Notes: generated from the sequence alone by a model not told the origin. A stretch of DNA of 63,568 bases from a bacterium (GCA_030430075.1 JAUIGN010000051.1:1-63568); one strand, 5' to 3'. Positions 46,101 to 51,509 are shown, counted from the first letter of the stretch. Numbers and translations are program-made.

Positions 46101-49100
46101 ACTACCGGATCACCCTCCAGGTCGACGGATCCGGCATCATGGATGCCTCTGGTAACGGGCTGCAGGAAGCGGATGAGGAGTCGTTTTCGATTCAATTTGT
46201 CGACGGTGATGCGGACAGTGTCGGGGATGTCATCGAGTCGCGGGCGCCGAACGAAGGGGATGGCAACAACGACAACACACCCGATTCCCAACAGGCCAAC
46301 GTGGCGTCTCTTCCAGCCCCTCAGGATGGCACGTTCGTGACGATCGCTGTGGGCCAGGACGAGACGTTGAACGGCGTGCGGATTGTTGAGGAACTTGGAG
46401 CCGGCGGTGCCCCACAGGACGTTGACTTTCGGCTCGGCTTCCTGGATTACGACGTGACGGGCGTTCCGGTCGGTGGCTCGACGGTGGTCACAATCTACCT
46501 GGAAGACGGAACGCGGCTGAATAATTACTACAAGTACGGTCCGACCTCCGCCAATTCCAGCCCTCACTGGTATCGCTTCAACTACGACGACTCCACGGGA
46601 ACGGGTGCCAAGTTCTTCGCGGATCGTATCGAATTGCACCTGGTCGATGGAGCTCGCGGCGACGACGATCTGACGGCCAACGGCGTGATCGTGGACCCGG
46701 GAGCGCCGGCTTCCGATCTGCGTGAAACGCCCTGGACGAATCCATTTGATCGAGGCGACATCGACGAGGACGGCCAGGTGACGAACCTGGATCTCGAAAT
46801 GCTCAGAAGCGAACTCGCGGAAAACGGTCCTCGCGACTTGCCGGTGACCGTTCTGCCGGGCGTCGTCGATCGTTTCTGGGACGTGACGGGTGATAACCGG
46901 CTGAGTGCCGAGGATATCTGGGTGCTCAGCTTTCTCTTGTTCGAGCAGAATCCGGTGGACGGCGAACTGATCGTCACGACGGCCGTCGATGCTCCACCGA
47001 CAGCAGTTTACGACCCTACGGCCGCCAGTCTCCGCCAGGCCCTCGAGCTTGCCAATACGACGCCCGGCCACCAGCGTATCGTGGTCGACAGTTCACTTGC
47101 CGGGCAGGTGATGCACCTGCCGTTGGGTCAACTGGAGATCCGCGACGACGTGACATTGGTGGGGCAGGGCAGCGGCGACACGGTTGTCTCTGCCCGTCCC
47201 GACGCGACCACCACCGCCGGCTCGCGCGTCCTGGCAATCGAGGTCGTCGATCGGGCGATCGATGTGACGCTCTCACAATTGACGATCACGGACGGCAAGA
47301 CCGGGCCGGCGCACGGGGCCGGCATCTATTTTGACTCGCCGGGTACGCTGACGATCGCCGGCGCCGCCGTGGTCGGCAACCACGCGGAAGCGGCTTCCGG
47401 CGGCGGCATCTACGCGGCGCAGGGAGCGTTGATTGTTTCTGACAGCAATATCGACGGGAACACGTCGAGCCAGGACGGGGGCGGCATCGCGTCGTTCGGC
47501 GAGGTCACCGTGAGCAACTCGCGGCTCCGAGGCAATTCGGCCTTCGGCTTCGGGAGCGGAGGCGGCATCTTCAATCGCGATGGGAGTGTCGAGGTGATCG
47601 ATAGCGAAATCTCGTCCAACTCGGCCGGCTACGAAGGAGGCGGAATCCGGCTCTTCAATCTGAACGCCGAAGTCCTTGTCGTCGGCAGCACGCTCACCAA
47701 CAACTCGGCCGACTACGGCGGAGGGATCTCGTCTGACAATGTGACCGTCGTTGGCAGCACGATCCACGGCAACCGGGCGGACGTGCGAGGCGGTGGCGTC
47801 TTCGCCTATGACGGCACGCTCAACGTCTTCAACAGTACGCTCAGCGGCAACCGGGCGGATGGTGATGGCGGCGGAATCTGGGGGCTTATCGGGATCACCA
47901 CGCTGGCCAACAGCACGATCACGGAAAACCATGCGGAAGGTTCCGGCGGCGGCATTTTCGCCCCGCCGACGCTGGTCCTCCGCAATACGATTCTGGCTGG
48001 AAACACGTCGGTCAACTCGGCGCCTGACCTGTCTGCCTCGACCGTCGATGCCCGTCACAGCCTGATCGGCGACAATAGCGGCAGTCCACTGGCTGAGTCG
48101 CAATCGGTGCATCCCTCGACGGGCAATCTGATCGGCGATGCCGGTTCGCTGGGCGTGATCGACCCGCGTCTGGAGCCGTTGGCCGACAATGGCGGGAAGG
48201 TCCCGACGCATGCTCTGCGGCCGGACAGCCTGGCCCTGGACGCGGGCGACGACAACGCGATCCCGCTTGATGTGGCCGATGTCGACGGCGACGAAGACCG
48301 TACCGAAGCGGTCCCGTTCGATTCTCGCGGCCCGGGTTTCGCTCGGCGACTCGATGCTGACGTCAACGGCAGCACCACGGTCGACATGGGGGCGTTCGAG
48401 CAAATGTCTACAGTGTCGCAGCGTGTCGAACTGGCCTTGTCGGCAGCGGCCGTTCCGGAAGCGGGAGGTGTGACGACGGTCACGGCATTCCTGGTCGATC
48501 AACTCGGCCAACCGGTCCAGGCCGGGCCGCAGGGTGTCTCGGTCACCCTCCGTTTCGCCGGTTCGGCCAGCATTGGGGCGGATTATTCGGTGTCCGGTAG
48601 CGAAGTCCTCATCCCCGCGGGCGCGGACCGGGCAACCGTCGTGCTAACCGCCCAGGACGATGCCCTGGCGGAAGGCAACGAGACGATTTCGGTTGAGGTG
48701 GATCAGGTAACGAACGCTGGGGTGGGCGCTGTTTCAGCGGTCACGGCGACGGTCGTTGACGATGATGCATCGCCCCAGACGATGGCCCGCCTGACGTTCG
48801 CCGTGACGGACGTGTACGGTCATCCGCTGCCGGGCAACCAGGTGGTCGTTGGCCAAGATTTTCGCCTGATCGCCTACGCGGAAGACACCCGCGACCAGCC
48901 GCAAGGCGTGTTCGCCGGTTACCTTGACGTCGCCTATCCGGACCGGGCCGCATTCACCGTGCATACGTCGGAATACTTGAGGCTCGAACTGCCTTTCGAC
49001 ACGACCGGCGGCAGTTTCGAATTGACGATGGGAGGCGTGGCGACGGCGGGCATCCCGGTTGGTGCGACACCGGAGGAGACGGCGACGTCTCTCCTCCAGA

Positions 49101-51193
49101 CGCTCGAGGATCATCCGCAGATCGGTGCCGGCAACGTGCGGCTCGAACCCATTGCCGATTCTGCCGGGGCGCACGCCGAATTCGTCTTCCATATCGCGTT
49201 TCAGAACGATCTGGCGGGTGTCGATCTGCCTGCCGTCACGATCGACGCGTCCCAACTGGTCACGGCCACCGGGGGAACGCAGGCCACGATTGAGCTACTT
49301 GCCAACGGAGGGGGGACGTTTGAGGAGGCCTTTGTGCCGGGGCGCACGATGGGGAATGGCGCTCTTTCCGCAGTCGACGTGGCCAACGAGTTCCAACAGG
49401 CTGGCTCCTTCTGCTACTCCATACCATGTGGCTTTGAGGACCCGAGCGACCCCGTCCTGTTGTGGAGTGTGGACTTGCGCGCCGAGCAGCCCGGGTCGAT
49501 TGAGTTCGTGGCCAACCCGCCGGACAACCAGATCGCCTTCGGAATGGTGTTGCTGGGCCGCGACACCGCGGTCCCCGCGGATGCGGTTGTTTTCGGAGCG
49601 GCACAAGTTCATGTCACCGGACGAGCAGCGTTAGACTACGGCGACGCGCCTGACCCGACCTACCGCACCACGTTTGCTCGCGAAGGCGCACGGCACCAGG
49701 TCGGAACGCTGCACCTGGGCGCCACGGTCGACGCGGAGTTGGACGGCCAGCCAACGGCCAATGCTGAGGGCGACGGCAGCGACGATGACGGGGTCTTCTG
49801 GGCTGCCAGTTTGCTCACCGACGACGTCGTAGCAACCACGTCGCATGTGGTGGTGACCAGTTCAGGCGCGGGGTTGCTGGATGCCTGGATCGATTTCAAT
49901 CAAGACGGAAATTGGAATGGCCCGGGAGAACAGATCGCGACGGGCTTCGCCGTTGATGCCGGAGCCAACGTTGTTGGATTCACGATTCCGGCCGGAGCCG
50001 TTGCTGGGCAGACCGTCGCCCGCTTCCGACTCAGTTCGGCGGGGGGACTGCAGCCGGTCGGTTATGCCGCGGACGGTGAGGTCGAAGACTACGTCGTCAC
50101 GGTGGTGCGGGCAGAGAATGTCACAGCCGACGTGGCGCTGCCGTTTCCCGGCGAGGCGACCGTGACCGCCGAGGATGGGTCGATCCGCGTCCGGGTGGGA
50201 ACAGTCGAGTTGTTGCGCGTCCCCGGCGCAGGGGTTCAGAGGCTGCGGTTGACCGGCACTGGGGGCGACGATGCGATTCAGATTGGCGACCTGGCAGCCG
50301 GCATGTTCGATGGCGAACTGAACCTGGAAACGGGTGGCGGTGACGACAGCGCTGCGTTCGCCGGAGGGGATCAGTTTGATCTGGCCGACGGCTCACCGGA
50401 ATTGGTGGGCGTCGAGACGATCGACTTCCGCAACTCGCTTGGAAATGGACTGACGTTGAGCCCCGACGCCGTCCGGCTGCTGGTCGATTCGTCGGAACAA
50501 CTCTTGGTCCTCTCGGACAGGCAGGATTCGGTTGAGCTGTCGGGCGAGTGGTCGTTGCTGGCGCCGCAGATCATCGATGGCAGATTTACGCGGGTGGTGG
50601 AATCGTCCGACGGTGGTGAGCTGGTCGTATTGCACTTGTACGGTCCCAATCACTGGCGGAACCCGGTGACCCCCTTGGACGTGAACAATAACGGCTTGCT
50701 GGCCGATCCCGTCGGTGACATCTTGCCGTTGATCAACGAAGCGAACCGGCAGCGGGTGATTGACGAACTGGGCCATCTGCCTGTTGAACCGACGACCACT
50801 TCCGGGTTTCTCAACTATGACGTCAACGGCGACTTTCTGCTGACGCCGATCGACATCCTGATCCTGATCAACTACCGCAATGCCCAGGCGGAAGGGGAGG
50901 CCGCGCCGGTGTCTGAGCCGAGCCTCCTGCCGTCGTCGTTGCCGGCCTGGAACTGGCAGCCTGTTGACGCGTCGATGGCGGTGCCGCCGTTCACCACGCT
51001 GCGACCGCAGACGGAAGAGTCCCTGGCGGCACACGGAGCCGCCTTCGCATCATGGACACCCGTCCCGAACCATGAGTCGCCTCGCCGACAATCGCCAACC
51101 CACGATGACGGGCTTGTTGACAAACGGTCCTTGTCGCTGGAGGATTGGATCGCCGACGTGGACCGGTTCTGGGATTCGGAGTTGGGCGGCTGA
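28184..51193 (+). CDS. Giant LEPR-XLL type multidomain surface protein (7669 residues)
   Basis: A single uninterrupted 23,010-base frame. The ATG is preceded by GAGAGA. The N-terminus is basic (RRFRSLTRRIARR) and carries LEPRLML at residues 41-47, the short motif of planctomycete giant exported proteins. Residues about 50-3380 are LktA-like filamentous adhesin repeats. Then follow beta-helix sequence (about 4100-4290), GEVED modules (about 4404-4580, 4952-5120 and 7150-7310), two FG-GAP/VCBS blocks, five Ig-like modules (about 5473-6006), a choice-of-anchor-U-like domain, dockerin repeats (about 6186-6257 and 7488-7573), a second beta-helix (about 6261-6745), Calx-beta (about 6745-6867) and a cohesin-like domain (about 6867-7146). 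No enzyme, transmembrane anchor or PEP-CTERM tail is visible. It is probably secreted or surface-attached, for adhesion or matrix formation. Domain edges are estimates. Confidence 0.93.
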   Translation: MRFFPLRSGSPAIMSPVSPAEKRRFRSLTRRIARRQFFEQLEPRLMLTTGSVSNGLLVLNDDGLVNDRLVVSSSGATLTVTDTEGSLTAGAGATQAGPASITVPLTSIPAGIEFRTGGGDDEIQLQSLDLAGGKLQIEGVERLDVSPGAVVEAAAGMTFTISESIDVGANAILSTRRVAGNPLTANSTGNSGPLTLEAPDVEIAAGGKLLAQVHAGSSHQPGSVTVHAENVVTSAEFLIQGETQKDPGATERTASISLAAGAVIRGGNVRLRAEAGDFTPDTLSPTEIKLFENLAVPAIGYATKEISLPALAMLKNASADVQLADDVEISSSADVVIDARANATAKMNVVSGAGLLGETPLSILSFVYTRADASAQALVGEDVSITAAGSVNVLAHSEAEANSTSRTTKNVGMRRPTNKDDLAVSTAISDVNNTSHATVGEGTTVTAGDHVYVHATGTSKNSASGESGIYEDGLVGTAVAWGTTDSDIQAIVNGSLVAAGKTVAPSFPLDVDTDVVTDGDGDEWIVLPAGHGLEVGDALLVAGAVHFVVRDAAHPSRVGLATSLRNAHEGMTVKVSDIYFGDEAPRIIPLNGIDIRGNLETTESSVAVTGVGGPVSGEEYIAKKELAYSLFDRNVFPGLKRDIQEKNYLGDVDIEFAAALAFINDANQVVARVGPTGELRSSKDVSVAANLTAKLQTSAESAINAPSDGELQTDAVSLAAVVGLYDNVAVAQVAGGAVVDVKRELTVQSDVAYPFITNPKEFITENDFVNLSGYAALFDKLGINSRLFNSWARSVAKSTEEQPTLVGPSEAATDPAKRDSEATGFGVSGSVSYLDYRNASQAQIGGGNLFHPWQAVGDDGSIRLGPAHNLATGDAVVYRSLDDDSLEGLADGQTYYVIVDSADPQRVQLATSAGNAQNGVALDVALGDATRMLHRLDPVQATATLINQDEAFQAAGQAVTVDADTSMKLISLNGIFDLEISQQSLNKLKQEKDPTAIYSPIGAEGKALGVGGAVYLFDLQSETEARITRDTRLDAASGLDVLSNTQILDVVLAQSGAQSESYGFAGTVTYISQATSSVATMEAGVQVQAGDLNVKAKDTTTQVNVGGSVLRGNHRGAGVTVAVNDIDRDVIALIGAQGPLPAESTDIDARDIQVEASADGNLYAVTLAAAVMTKNKPRDNPQDSSSLTGRATGATSSRGARSGDDGRQGKFGIGVSGDASVNTINDEVRAVIRTRGTIDGRNVEVAADNDTAMVALAGAVAINTNQQSAGIAGSFSQVALDGVTVASIEYATLAADKVTISSKRSSDLFSLAAGGAGAPSKSGTGVAGSVTWNDATDTTTAELANVTLILSGDLDVTAENTAEVKSIAGAAAFGGKVGLGAAVASNDLTATTRARVVDSMLQIGGGVDVTADNLSDVFTITAAGGVSTGVVGVGGTVAVNRVNNRTEATIVGATPRSDDVIDGAVNVLATGDNDMFTFAGAVGLGKTGGVGASVGYNDVRSTVRAAIEFSTLDTAGTLTVRALSPAIIDASAVSGGAARSAALGGSVTLNSIQNNAAAEIKRSELTASRVVLESTDGVVTSFNPRTAISNNVIDLGQDHGLQSGDVVVYGSGGEKAIDTRDAQNAVEPLRDGTYYVQVIDSRRIRLREEPNGRLLPLDASQTTGTRHLLSTSGIASSAGGIGLAKSAAFGAAVAINDIENTLATAISDSMVTATAGEIGQQATTNSLITAWSVGGAGAGSFALGGSVTKNDINNTITAEVKDNSQLAAAGDVSLIAVDHSGILVRGGGFALAGKAGIGAAVATNAIGNEIAARLDGSIVTAGGDVETRATASSSIDSVTIGGAGGASFALGGSVATNDLDNQVTAQFGRGTRVTADGTAVVAAHDQFDSYVFAGGFAVAGNVGAGAGVATLDTDNRVRAVVDEAVEVDVLGQGGGQVVNTGERNVSGTPLTRLARGLAVVATSWETIDTQAIGASVAGSAALGGSAVYNELREITEAAIRERATIASRFGAHQQQDVLVLASDQTDVMGLGGALAGGGAAGVGAGLDLGTFEKVTRAFLDASADVAANGDIEVHAFSDEEVVSIAGGIGAGGTVGLAGGASVYLVDVHTRAFIGWETEFRDQPELTFTHEAGARDTIERASGNWLADGFRAGQAITVTGSDGLNRFWQIYEVTGQVLTLAAHNDVSPLVNDTGSIAVTANRPQRASAIAQGNVNVNAVAHSEFDVFAGAFAGAGVAAIGGGAGVPVLNKTTEAYIGRSAYVEGFGRRGTDTVFDGTFQITHQNNSSSSTEVDPGDLDTNNEQGIVFDESLLKQRVSTAGSRSLKGVSVTAVNRDDLETFTISAGATAGVGVLLAADVHVVTNTTRAFVDHLAQVNGNSFFADSDQTVHVAAGNDFYRMGVAGTAAIAGLGTFTPGFDGVFVSNTTEAYFGVNARVNANQDVNVLATAREDILAVSAAAGASGGLSVAGAVALIDVDNQTLATIQPGVVIFADGNVLVRARDDTNTDIIAGAAGVGLGGGVGASVSTTIIDKQTEARVADFVVIHADADQAAPISTTLPDGGDLDDAFEVGQAKGLVVEAIATEDVFSLAGTGAGGLFAGVAGAASVELIDSDTAASIGDSAVNKDNATGSHQDVHVGAANSTTILAVGATAAIGAGALGGGVDVGKVHNDTTAVIDQGAEITAGGNVRVFAAGRRDIESITVSLAAGGLGFGGAVAVYSIAGNIDSTADDGDDGTRDVLNDRDGNGSAGGHVQGQVRPTELSKVLGKYNQGGVRRAQARMNASATRVNVDDSLDEQRNASATHAWIADNVVVDAGLDVEVAAKETIDFELFAGGGGIGGFGVGASVAVINVASDVRADIFDAQVSAGAVIRVGAELQETLEARSLAAAAAGVVAAAGAVVVATDDSYVQGAVGGDLTSGSGITVFGTTRMTRDVTTGGATLSLGLAAGAAVSRDTVRARTVAFVADGTQVGSPEGVGAPSMLVSSLSSIFAESESTAISAGIAAGAGNDAEITLTPQVSSFVGEHADIHVEYDMDVVAHSVTTAIADVGGLSIGGVAVGVSFAEATVLPTVTAEVRGGASIEAGNIYVNAVHNIASWRPPTGFLRYTSDNIAVTRANASPSAGSLVGGVGGKAVAFTHATVNATTGPRVRLKSGQDVLIEAYAAPKSEATIDKFSVGIVANIGSIEAIGASYITSKAEVGSNSDIDARNGSVAVNTYVIPSGDATSDGDGGGGVDVSTVFSVAGAAFDLDAHVGPGTKIKGNTIFVGASADESATSRADIGSLGAISVPTSEARALIGFVDTVTGDTEVDRHATADVTIGADAILDSSLSVYLSADSSPYSYTLANALGAGLASDVDAFSDNEIFADANVTLGERVQIGGKTSTDAETGTQPGVTLSSVSRAPRISANPWVASGGLFSDSDISLDLDYVLNNNITVPASAAITADTLLVQSDIRDPEMDVDPNSTDYSIPFGTNDIVTNVRFNRAVNFNADVNLMAEEARLSASEAEVTADNVLFREEADKFVITGTTLSNPQNTVTIKMPSIQTTLEGEATSDLVGGVSILSGAADVDFQSAPTLVHFYNSTSKALQIDSLAPDATAPLRTIVKELGGVVDVSTFTRTIDQFQGPKRLTVSNDGADTIFNTSIDTRGGSIAAYSSAGDFTVAPGVTLTGREVVISGNTGDVGTAENPLSVEITTLSPGDASDGLAAVTVSGSQVFASIGSRAPNGERFGTRAYIAAKESANVDFRPTKTTAGGTHSAGSKYRVDLFAPDAVVGAESLDLDVRSYFPDTATGWLTVDAENGDVAVSESMGDLRIHSIRGDDVVLFAPGKILGDAGRQGAHVEADNLQFDTFSELTTSGQGMFQVELPESGLIAGSASQSIRLEELTGDMLIERISTGSILGSITLVADGDLLWKDDSLYRVITGTLDLTGDSIGSPATPFPTQVSLVDLDGRDGLVSLKNLGGLNVGSAKGGQIDLEVVELPSAREDDPIWISVSGSVSATNDVVLSVADKTGTEDFIGASTGTQITSQEGEVRLTAGDHIQLQRATISANGPVTLVSRTAEVDGGIDAERVQITRAPGAGDRLDPSHEGFDINNLNLTGPLTIDGRGPDNTTGVFLGNVNVTGSSIYGVRVHDAQSVIFLDSTIRDSAGDGISLVNVPIVILGNLTAESNAGAGLSSVDSGLVFLLQSTINDNRNRGVYVKDTPFFATAVSTISGNSTNETSGGGILIDVDNGSEFDFQQIYNSTITQNRVDADGNQTAQSFGGGIHVLQGNVQLRSSIVAENYRGTGSQPADLAGLFTTDSVLNLIGVNKDFLGLPGQHNQFGTVSNPLDPRLEELAFNGGDTKTHALMRNSTAIDQGRNFLNAVIDQRGFTRTIDTVSSPDSTESDGTDIGAFEFIEGDFGDAPNSYGTLILDNGPFHLPFDGPFLGKLRDLEQEGIPSEDAEGDDQDNEADEDGITFFGNPHAGQIGAEVRVTVNGADEARLDAWIDFDQDGTWRSAGEQIAASLPLRAGENVVRFDVPVWAASGDTIGRFRISSEGGLTPYGTATMRVDDDEGNSRLIAGTDGEVEDLQLSIAGPTGSGVFAAETVGTLADSNSFPVIVPANLNRFSLDVLVGGESQLSRFFYNTFSDRYTDRELRIADLGVNGAGTLEVADLDRDGHQDIVAAAMTPFPRVVLLQKNGAATEYRTRTVRQYIQAATAVSTADMDGDGDLDIIAAFDNILGRSDVAWYENDAEIEPHLWTERFLYQEPAEESADAFPGDDVISLLTTDINGDGVPDVVLQQGNGIYWIDSTDERKTLNPVDLYGGTVFTYPSIALGDVDGDGDQDVVAAFFDHVTWYENEGNTNLAWDAQQISPSFSNIRPTVADLNGDGRTDVIAKRDDDLFVFEQQAGGNWSPVQIADPASVLLTQTAVGDVDGDGDLEIFAAYGAGFINGVDENPTIRMFRRVAVDVGDADATLANRVAHIAVGPTLGSQRDVDPLDQASGDAVQDDQLGPQDDEDGVFFASPVRVGQQKAEVVVVVETDSTAVLDAWIDFNGDGVFGGPGERIASAVQLDSGDHVIPFAVPADAEPGDQFARFRLTAAPEDGSPPVPAPPLGTLGSGEVEDHRVRILAPRQVFDWDYSAVDTDSMVVNTATAANLNGVIGPDLIVAGEGILWRTNLGNGNWGNLNTIVTPSVGTSYDALATVDLDQDGDQDVIAARSAPSARLTWFENQAASFTAHDLSVSEDSVASIVPTDFDQDGDWDLILTFTGASTVRLYTNDGSNNFTAAGFTANVTAAVHSEVGDLDGDGDLDVAVASLVDGVVWLENQNLQAVKHSLENGFFTRVAIADLNGDGSLDLAATSENGPARGTYWFENSGGRDPKFTSDTIEQDSTIPSDIFPADINGDGHPDLVRISASGDKQAIFYHDGNAVPGFTQSDITSGPAQSYNARTGLVVDFTQDGLPDLITVGTAGQVNRFLGGELGDAPFDNQGPPTATLAYVDDDYGPGTVAVTFSETVSGLDVDDFSLQRGSTPLDLSAAVLVKLTGHDFQLYLPATARRDGDYQLTLNAAGSGITDDGGVALVAGATETWNRTDFSVAFVPAIGPLVNSLPDVVVEFSGTPNGVEVSDLRLTVNDNQVDVTTLDFTAQSPTSYLLKLSELVSPEDGNYVLTLERVGSNILSGDGHPLTNSPTMAWTFDSSPPRAYLPYDLPDKPVSNPPTLLDVRFQEPIRGFLTRDNLRITRDGEVLDLGLVGIEQETFQAFEVYIGNVVQESGTYEVTIGPATGNDFLTDLAGNPMVTPFVGTFVVDRVAPVADIQPPAGGENQATVLFAEAVLHVDVSDFRLSRDGQTLDLADDALAAVSDREYTLSLPESAGSSGVYTLSVFPNVADITDIAGNPFREASSASWTVDVQAPTVEVLDVVPDMREISVGLVTFEFSEPVDGFEISDVRLFRGDDPVVIGHLPFQQLSPTRYGIDLSRVTTISGDYRITLQVDGSGIMDASGNGLQEADEESFSIQFVDGDADSVGDVIESRAPNEGDGNNDNTPDSQQANVASLPAPQDGTFVTIAVGQDETLNGVRIVEELGAGGAPQDVDFRLGFLDYDVTGVPVGGSTVVTIYLEDGTRLNNYYKYGPTSANSSPHWYRFNYDDSTGTGAKFFADRIELHLVDGARGDDDLTANGVIVDPGAPASDLRETPWTNPFDRGDIDEDGQVTNLDLEMLRSELAENGPRDLPVTVLPGVVDRFWDVTGDNRLSAEDIWVLSFLLFEQNPVDGELIVTTAVDAPPTAVYDPTAASLRQALELANTTPGHQRIVVDSSLAGQVMHLPLGQLEIRDDVTLVGQGSGDTVVSARPDATTTAGSRVLAIEVVDRAIDVTLSQLTITDGKTGPAHGAGIYFDSPGTLTIAGAAVVGNHAEAASGGGIYAAQGALIVSDSNIDGNTSSQDGGGIASFGEVTVSNSRLRGNSAFGFGSGGGIFNRDGSVEVIDSEISSNSAGYEGGGIRLFNLNAEVLVVGSTLTNNSADYGGGISSDNVTVVGSTIHGNRADVRGGGVFAYDGTLNVFNSTLSGNRADGDGGGIWGLIGITTLANSTITENHAEGSGGGIFAPPTLVLRNTILAGNTSVNSAPDLSASTVDARHSLIGDNSGSPLAESQSVHPSTGNLIGDAGSLGVIDPRLEPLADNGGKVPTHALRPDSLALDAGDDNAIPLDVADVDGDEDRTEAVPFDSRGPGFARRLDADVNGSTTVDMGAFEQMSTVSQRVELALSAAAVPEAGGVTTVTAFLVDQLGQPVQAGPQGVSVTLRFAGSASIGADYSVSGSEVLIPAGADRATVVLTAQDDALAEGNETISVEVDQVTNAGVGAVSAVTATVVDDDASPQTMARLTFAVTDVYGHPLPGNQVVVGQDFRLIAYAEDTRDQPQGVFAGYLDVAYPDRAAFTVHTSEYLRLELPFDTTGGSFELTMGGVATAGIPVGATPEETATSLLQTLEDHPQIGAGNVRLEPIADSAGAHAEFVFHIAFQNDLAGVDLPAVTIDASQLVTATGGTQATIELLANGGGTFEEAFVPGRTMGNGALSAVDVANEFQQAGSFCYSIPCGFEDPSDPVLLWSVDLRAEQPGSIEFVANPPDNQIAFGMVLLGRDTAVPADAVVFGAAQVHVTGRAALDYGDAPDPTYRTTFAREGARHQVGTLHLGATVDAELDGQPTANAEGDGSDDDGVFWAASLLTDDVVATTSHVVVTSSGAGLLDAWIDFNQDGNWNGPGEQIATGFAVDAGANVVGFTIPAGAVAGQTVARFRLSSAGGLQPVGYAADGEVEDYVVTVVRAENVTADVALPFPGEATVTAEDGSIRVRVGTVELLRVPGAGVQRLRLTGTGGDDAIQIGDLAAGMFDGELNLETGGGDDSAAFAGGDQFDLADGSPELVGVETIDFRNSLGNGLTLSPDAVRLLVDSSEQLLVLSDRQDSVELSGEWSLLAPQIIDGRFTRVVESSDGGELVVLHLYGPNHWRNPVTPLDVNNNGLLADPVGDILPLINEANRQRVIDELGHLPVEPTTTSGFLNYDVNGDFLLTPIDILILINYRNAQAEGEAAPVSEPSLLPSSLPAWNWQPVDASMAVPPFTTLRPQTEESLAAHGAAFASWTPVPNHESPRRQSPTHDDGLVDKRSLSLEDWIADVDRFWDSELGG
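28330..38330 (+). other. LktA-like adhesin repeat region of the giant protein
   Basis: About 3300 residues built from a repeating unit of roughly 60-110 residues. Its core reads like G-x-G-[AG]-[AS]-V-A-x-N-x-[IL]-x-N-x-[TV]-x-A, then a strand-turn segment V-x-A-x-G-D-V. By eye about 29 core copies are seen, such as VGVGGTVAVNRVNNRTEATI, FALGGSVTKNDINNTITAEV and LSVAGAVALIDVDNQTLATI. Inserts interrupt it near 29767-29910, 30784-30960, 32977-33160 and 34556-34800. Confidence 0.8.
40490..41380 (+). other. Parallel beta-helix region 1 of the giant protein
   Basis: Short repeated strands of right-handed beta-helix type (GVFLGNVNVTGSSIYGVRV, SVIFLDSTIRDSAGDGISL, FLLQSTINDNRNRGVYV). It ends in the choice-of-anchor-Q style close GAFEF. 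Confidence 0.7.
41392..43540 (+). other. GEVED - FG-GAP - GEVED block of the giant protein
   Basis: GEVED module 1 runs from GDFGDAPNSYG through LDAWIDFDQDGTW to DGEVEDLQLSI. FG-GAP/VCBS repeats follow, with calcium-loop-like segments DLDRDGHQDIV, DMDGDGDLDII, DINGDGVPDVV, DVDGDGDQDVV and DLNGDGRTDVI. GEVED module 2 ends in SGEVEDHRVRI. Confidence 0.8.
43600..44590 (+). other. Second FG-GAP/VCBS block of the giant protein
   Basis: Repeated Asp-rich loops DLDQDGDQDVI, DFDQDGDWDLI, DLDGDGDLDVA, DLNGDGSLDLA, DINGDGHPDLV and DFTQDGLPDLI at about 50-60 residue spacing, as in seven-bladed integrin-alpha-like propellers. Confidence 0.8.
44605..46730 (+). other. Five Ig-like modules and choice-of-anchor-U-like domain
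   Basis: Five modules of about 100 residues share the plan V-x-F-[SR]-[EG]-x-[VIP] ... DFRL/DLRL ... Y-x-L-x-L ... G-[SN]-x-I. Then the sequence FVDGDADSVGDVIESRAPN leads into a domain with YYKYGPTSANSSPHWYRFNY and HLVDGARGDDDLTANGVIVD, typical of choice-of-anchor U. Confidence 0.7.
46740..46960 (+). other. Dockerin-like pair 1 in the giant protein
   Basis: Two EF-hand-like dockerin segments: GDIDEDGQVTNLDLEMLRSE and WDVTGDNRLSAEDIWVLSFL. Confidence 0.7.
46965..48410 (+). other. Beta-helix region 2 (polymorphic outer membrane protein-like)
   Basis: Starts ASLRQALELANTTPG and continues with GGG-I repeats (NSADYGGGISSDNVTVVGST, NRADVRGGGVFAYDGTLNVF, NRADGDGGGIWGL). It closes with TVDMGAFEQ. 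Confidence 0.8.
48415..49620 (+). other. Calx-beta and cohesin-like domains of the giant protein
   Basis: A Calx-beta domain (SIGADYSVSGSEVLIPAG, DDALAEGNETISVEV) is followed by a sequence with a planctomycete cohesin-like pattern: VVVGQDFRLIAYAEDTRDQP, GVFAGYLDVAYP and LLWSVDLRAEQPGSIEF. The cohesin assignment is by pattern resemblance only. Confidence 0.55.
49630..50110 (+). other. GEVED module 3 of the giant protein
   Basis: LDYGDAPDPTYRTTF, then LDAWIDFNQDGNWNGPGEQI and DGEVEDYVVTV, matching modules 1 and 2 in order and spacing. Confidence 0.85.
50645..50900 (+). other. C-terminal dockerin-like pair 2 of the giant protein
   Basis: LDVNNNGLLADPVGDILPLI and YDVNGDFLLTPIDILILINY form a dockerin-type repeat near the C-terminus, as is usual for planctomycete giant proteins. 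Confidence 0.8.
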
Positions 51194-51286
51194 GCGACGT
51201 TGATGCCCGAGATCGTTCCTGAATGTGCGCCGTACGGCCCGCTCAGGCGGCCCGTCATGCAGAACTTGACGTACGACCGTGGTAGC

Positions 51287-51312
51287 TTCGGTAGGTCATG
51301 CTGTGCATGACA
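51287..51312 (-). repeat. Dispersed palindromic repeat A, copy 2
   Basis: Inverted relative to copy 1; stem GTCATGC / GCATGAC around TGT. Confidence 0.75.
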
Positions 51313-51489
51313 TAATGCGGTCCGACATCACGTGGAAACTTGCCATCAACGGCTTGCCGCAGATCGATCATTCTCAAGTTACGTAAACTGCACTTGACTC
51401 GCCCGCCATGCGGCCAAGGCTGTTCATTCTGAAACACGTTCAGGCGACTAACATCGCCGGGCGAACAAGCCGCGAACGTTCGCGCGCAA

Positions 51490-51509
51490 TTGGTCTGAGG
51501 CCCTGCCTC
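51490..51509 (+). repeat. Dispersed repeat E, copy 2
   Basis: GGTCTGAGGCCCTGCCTCGC, one mismatch from the minus strand of 27241-27260. Confidence 0.7.
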
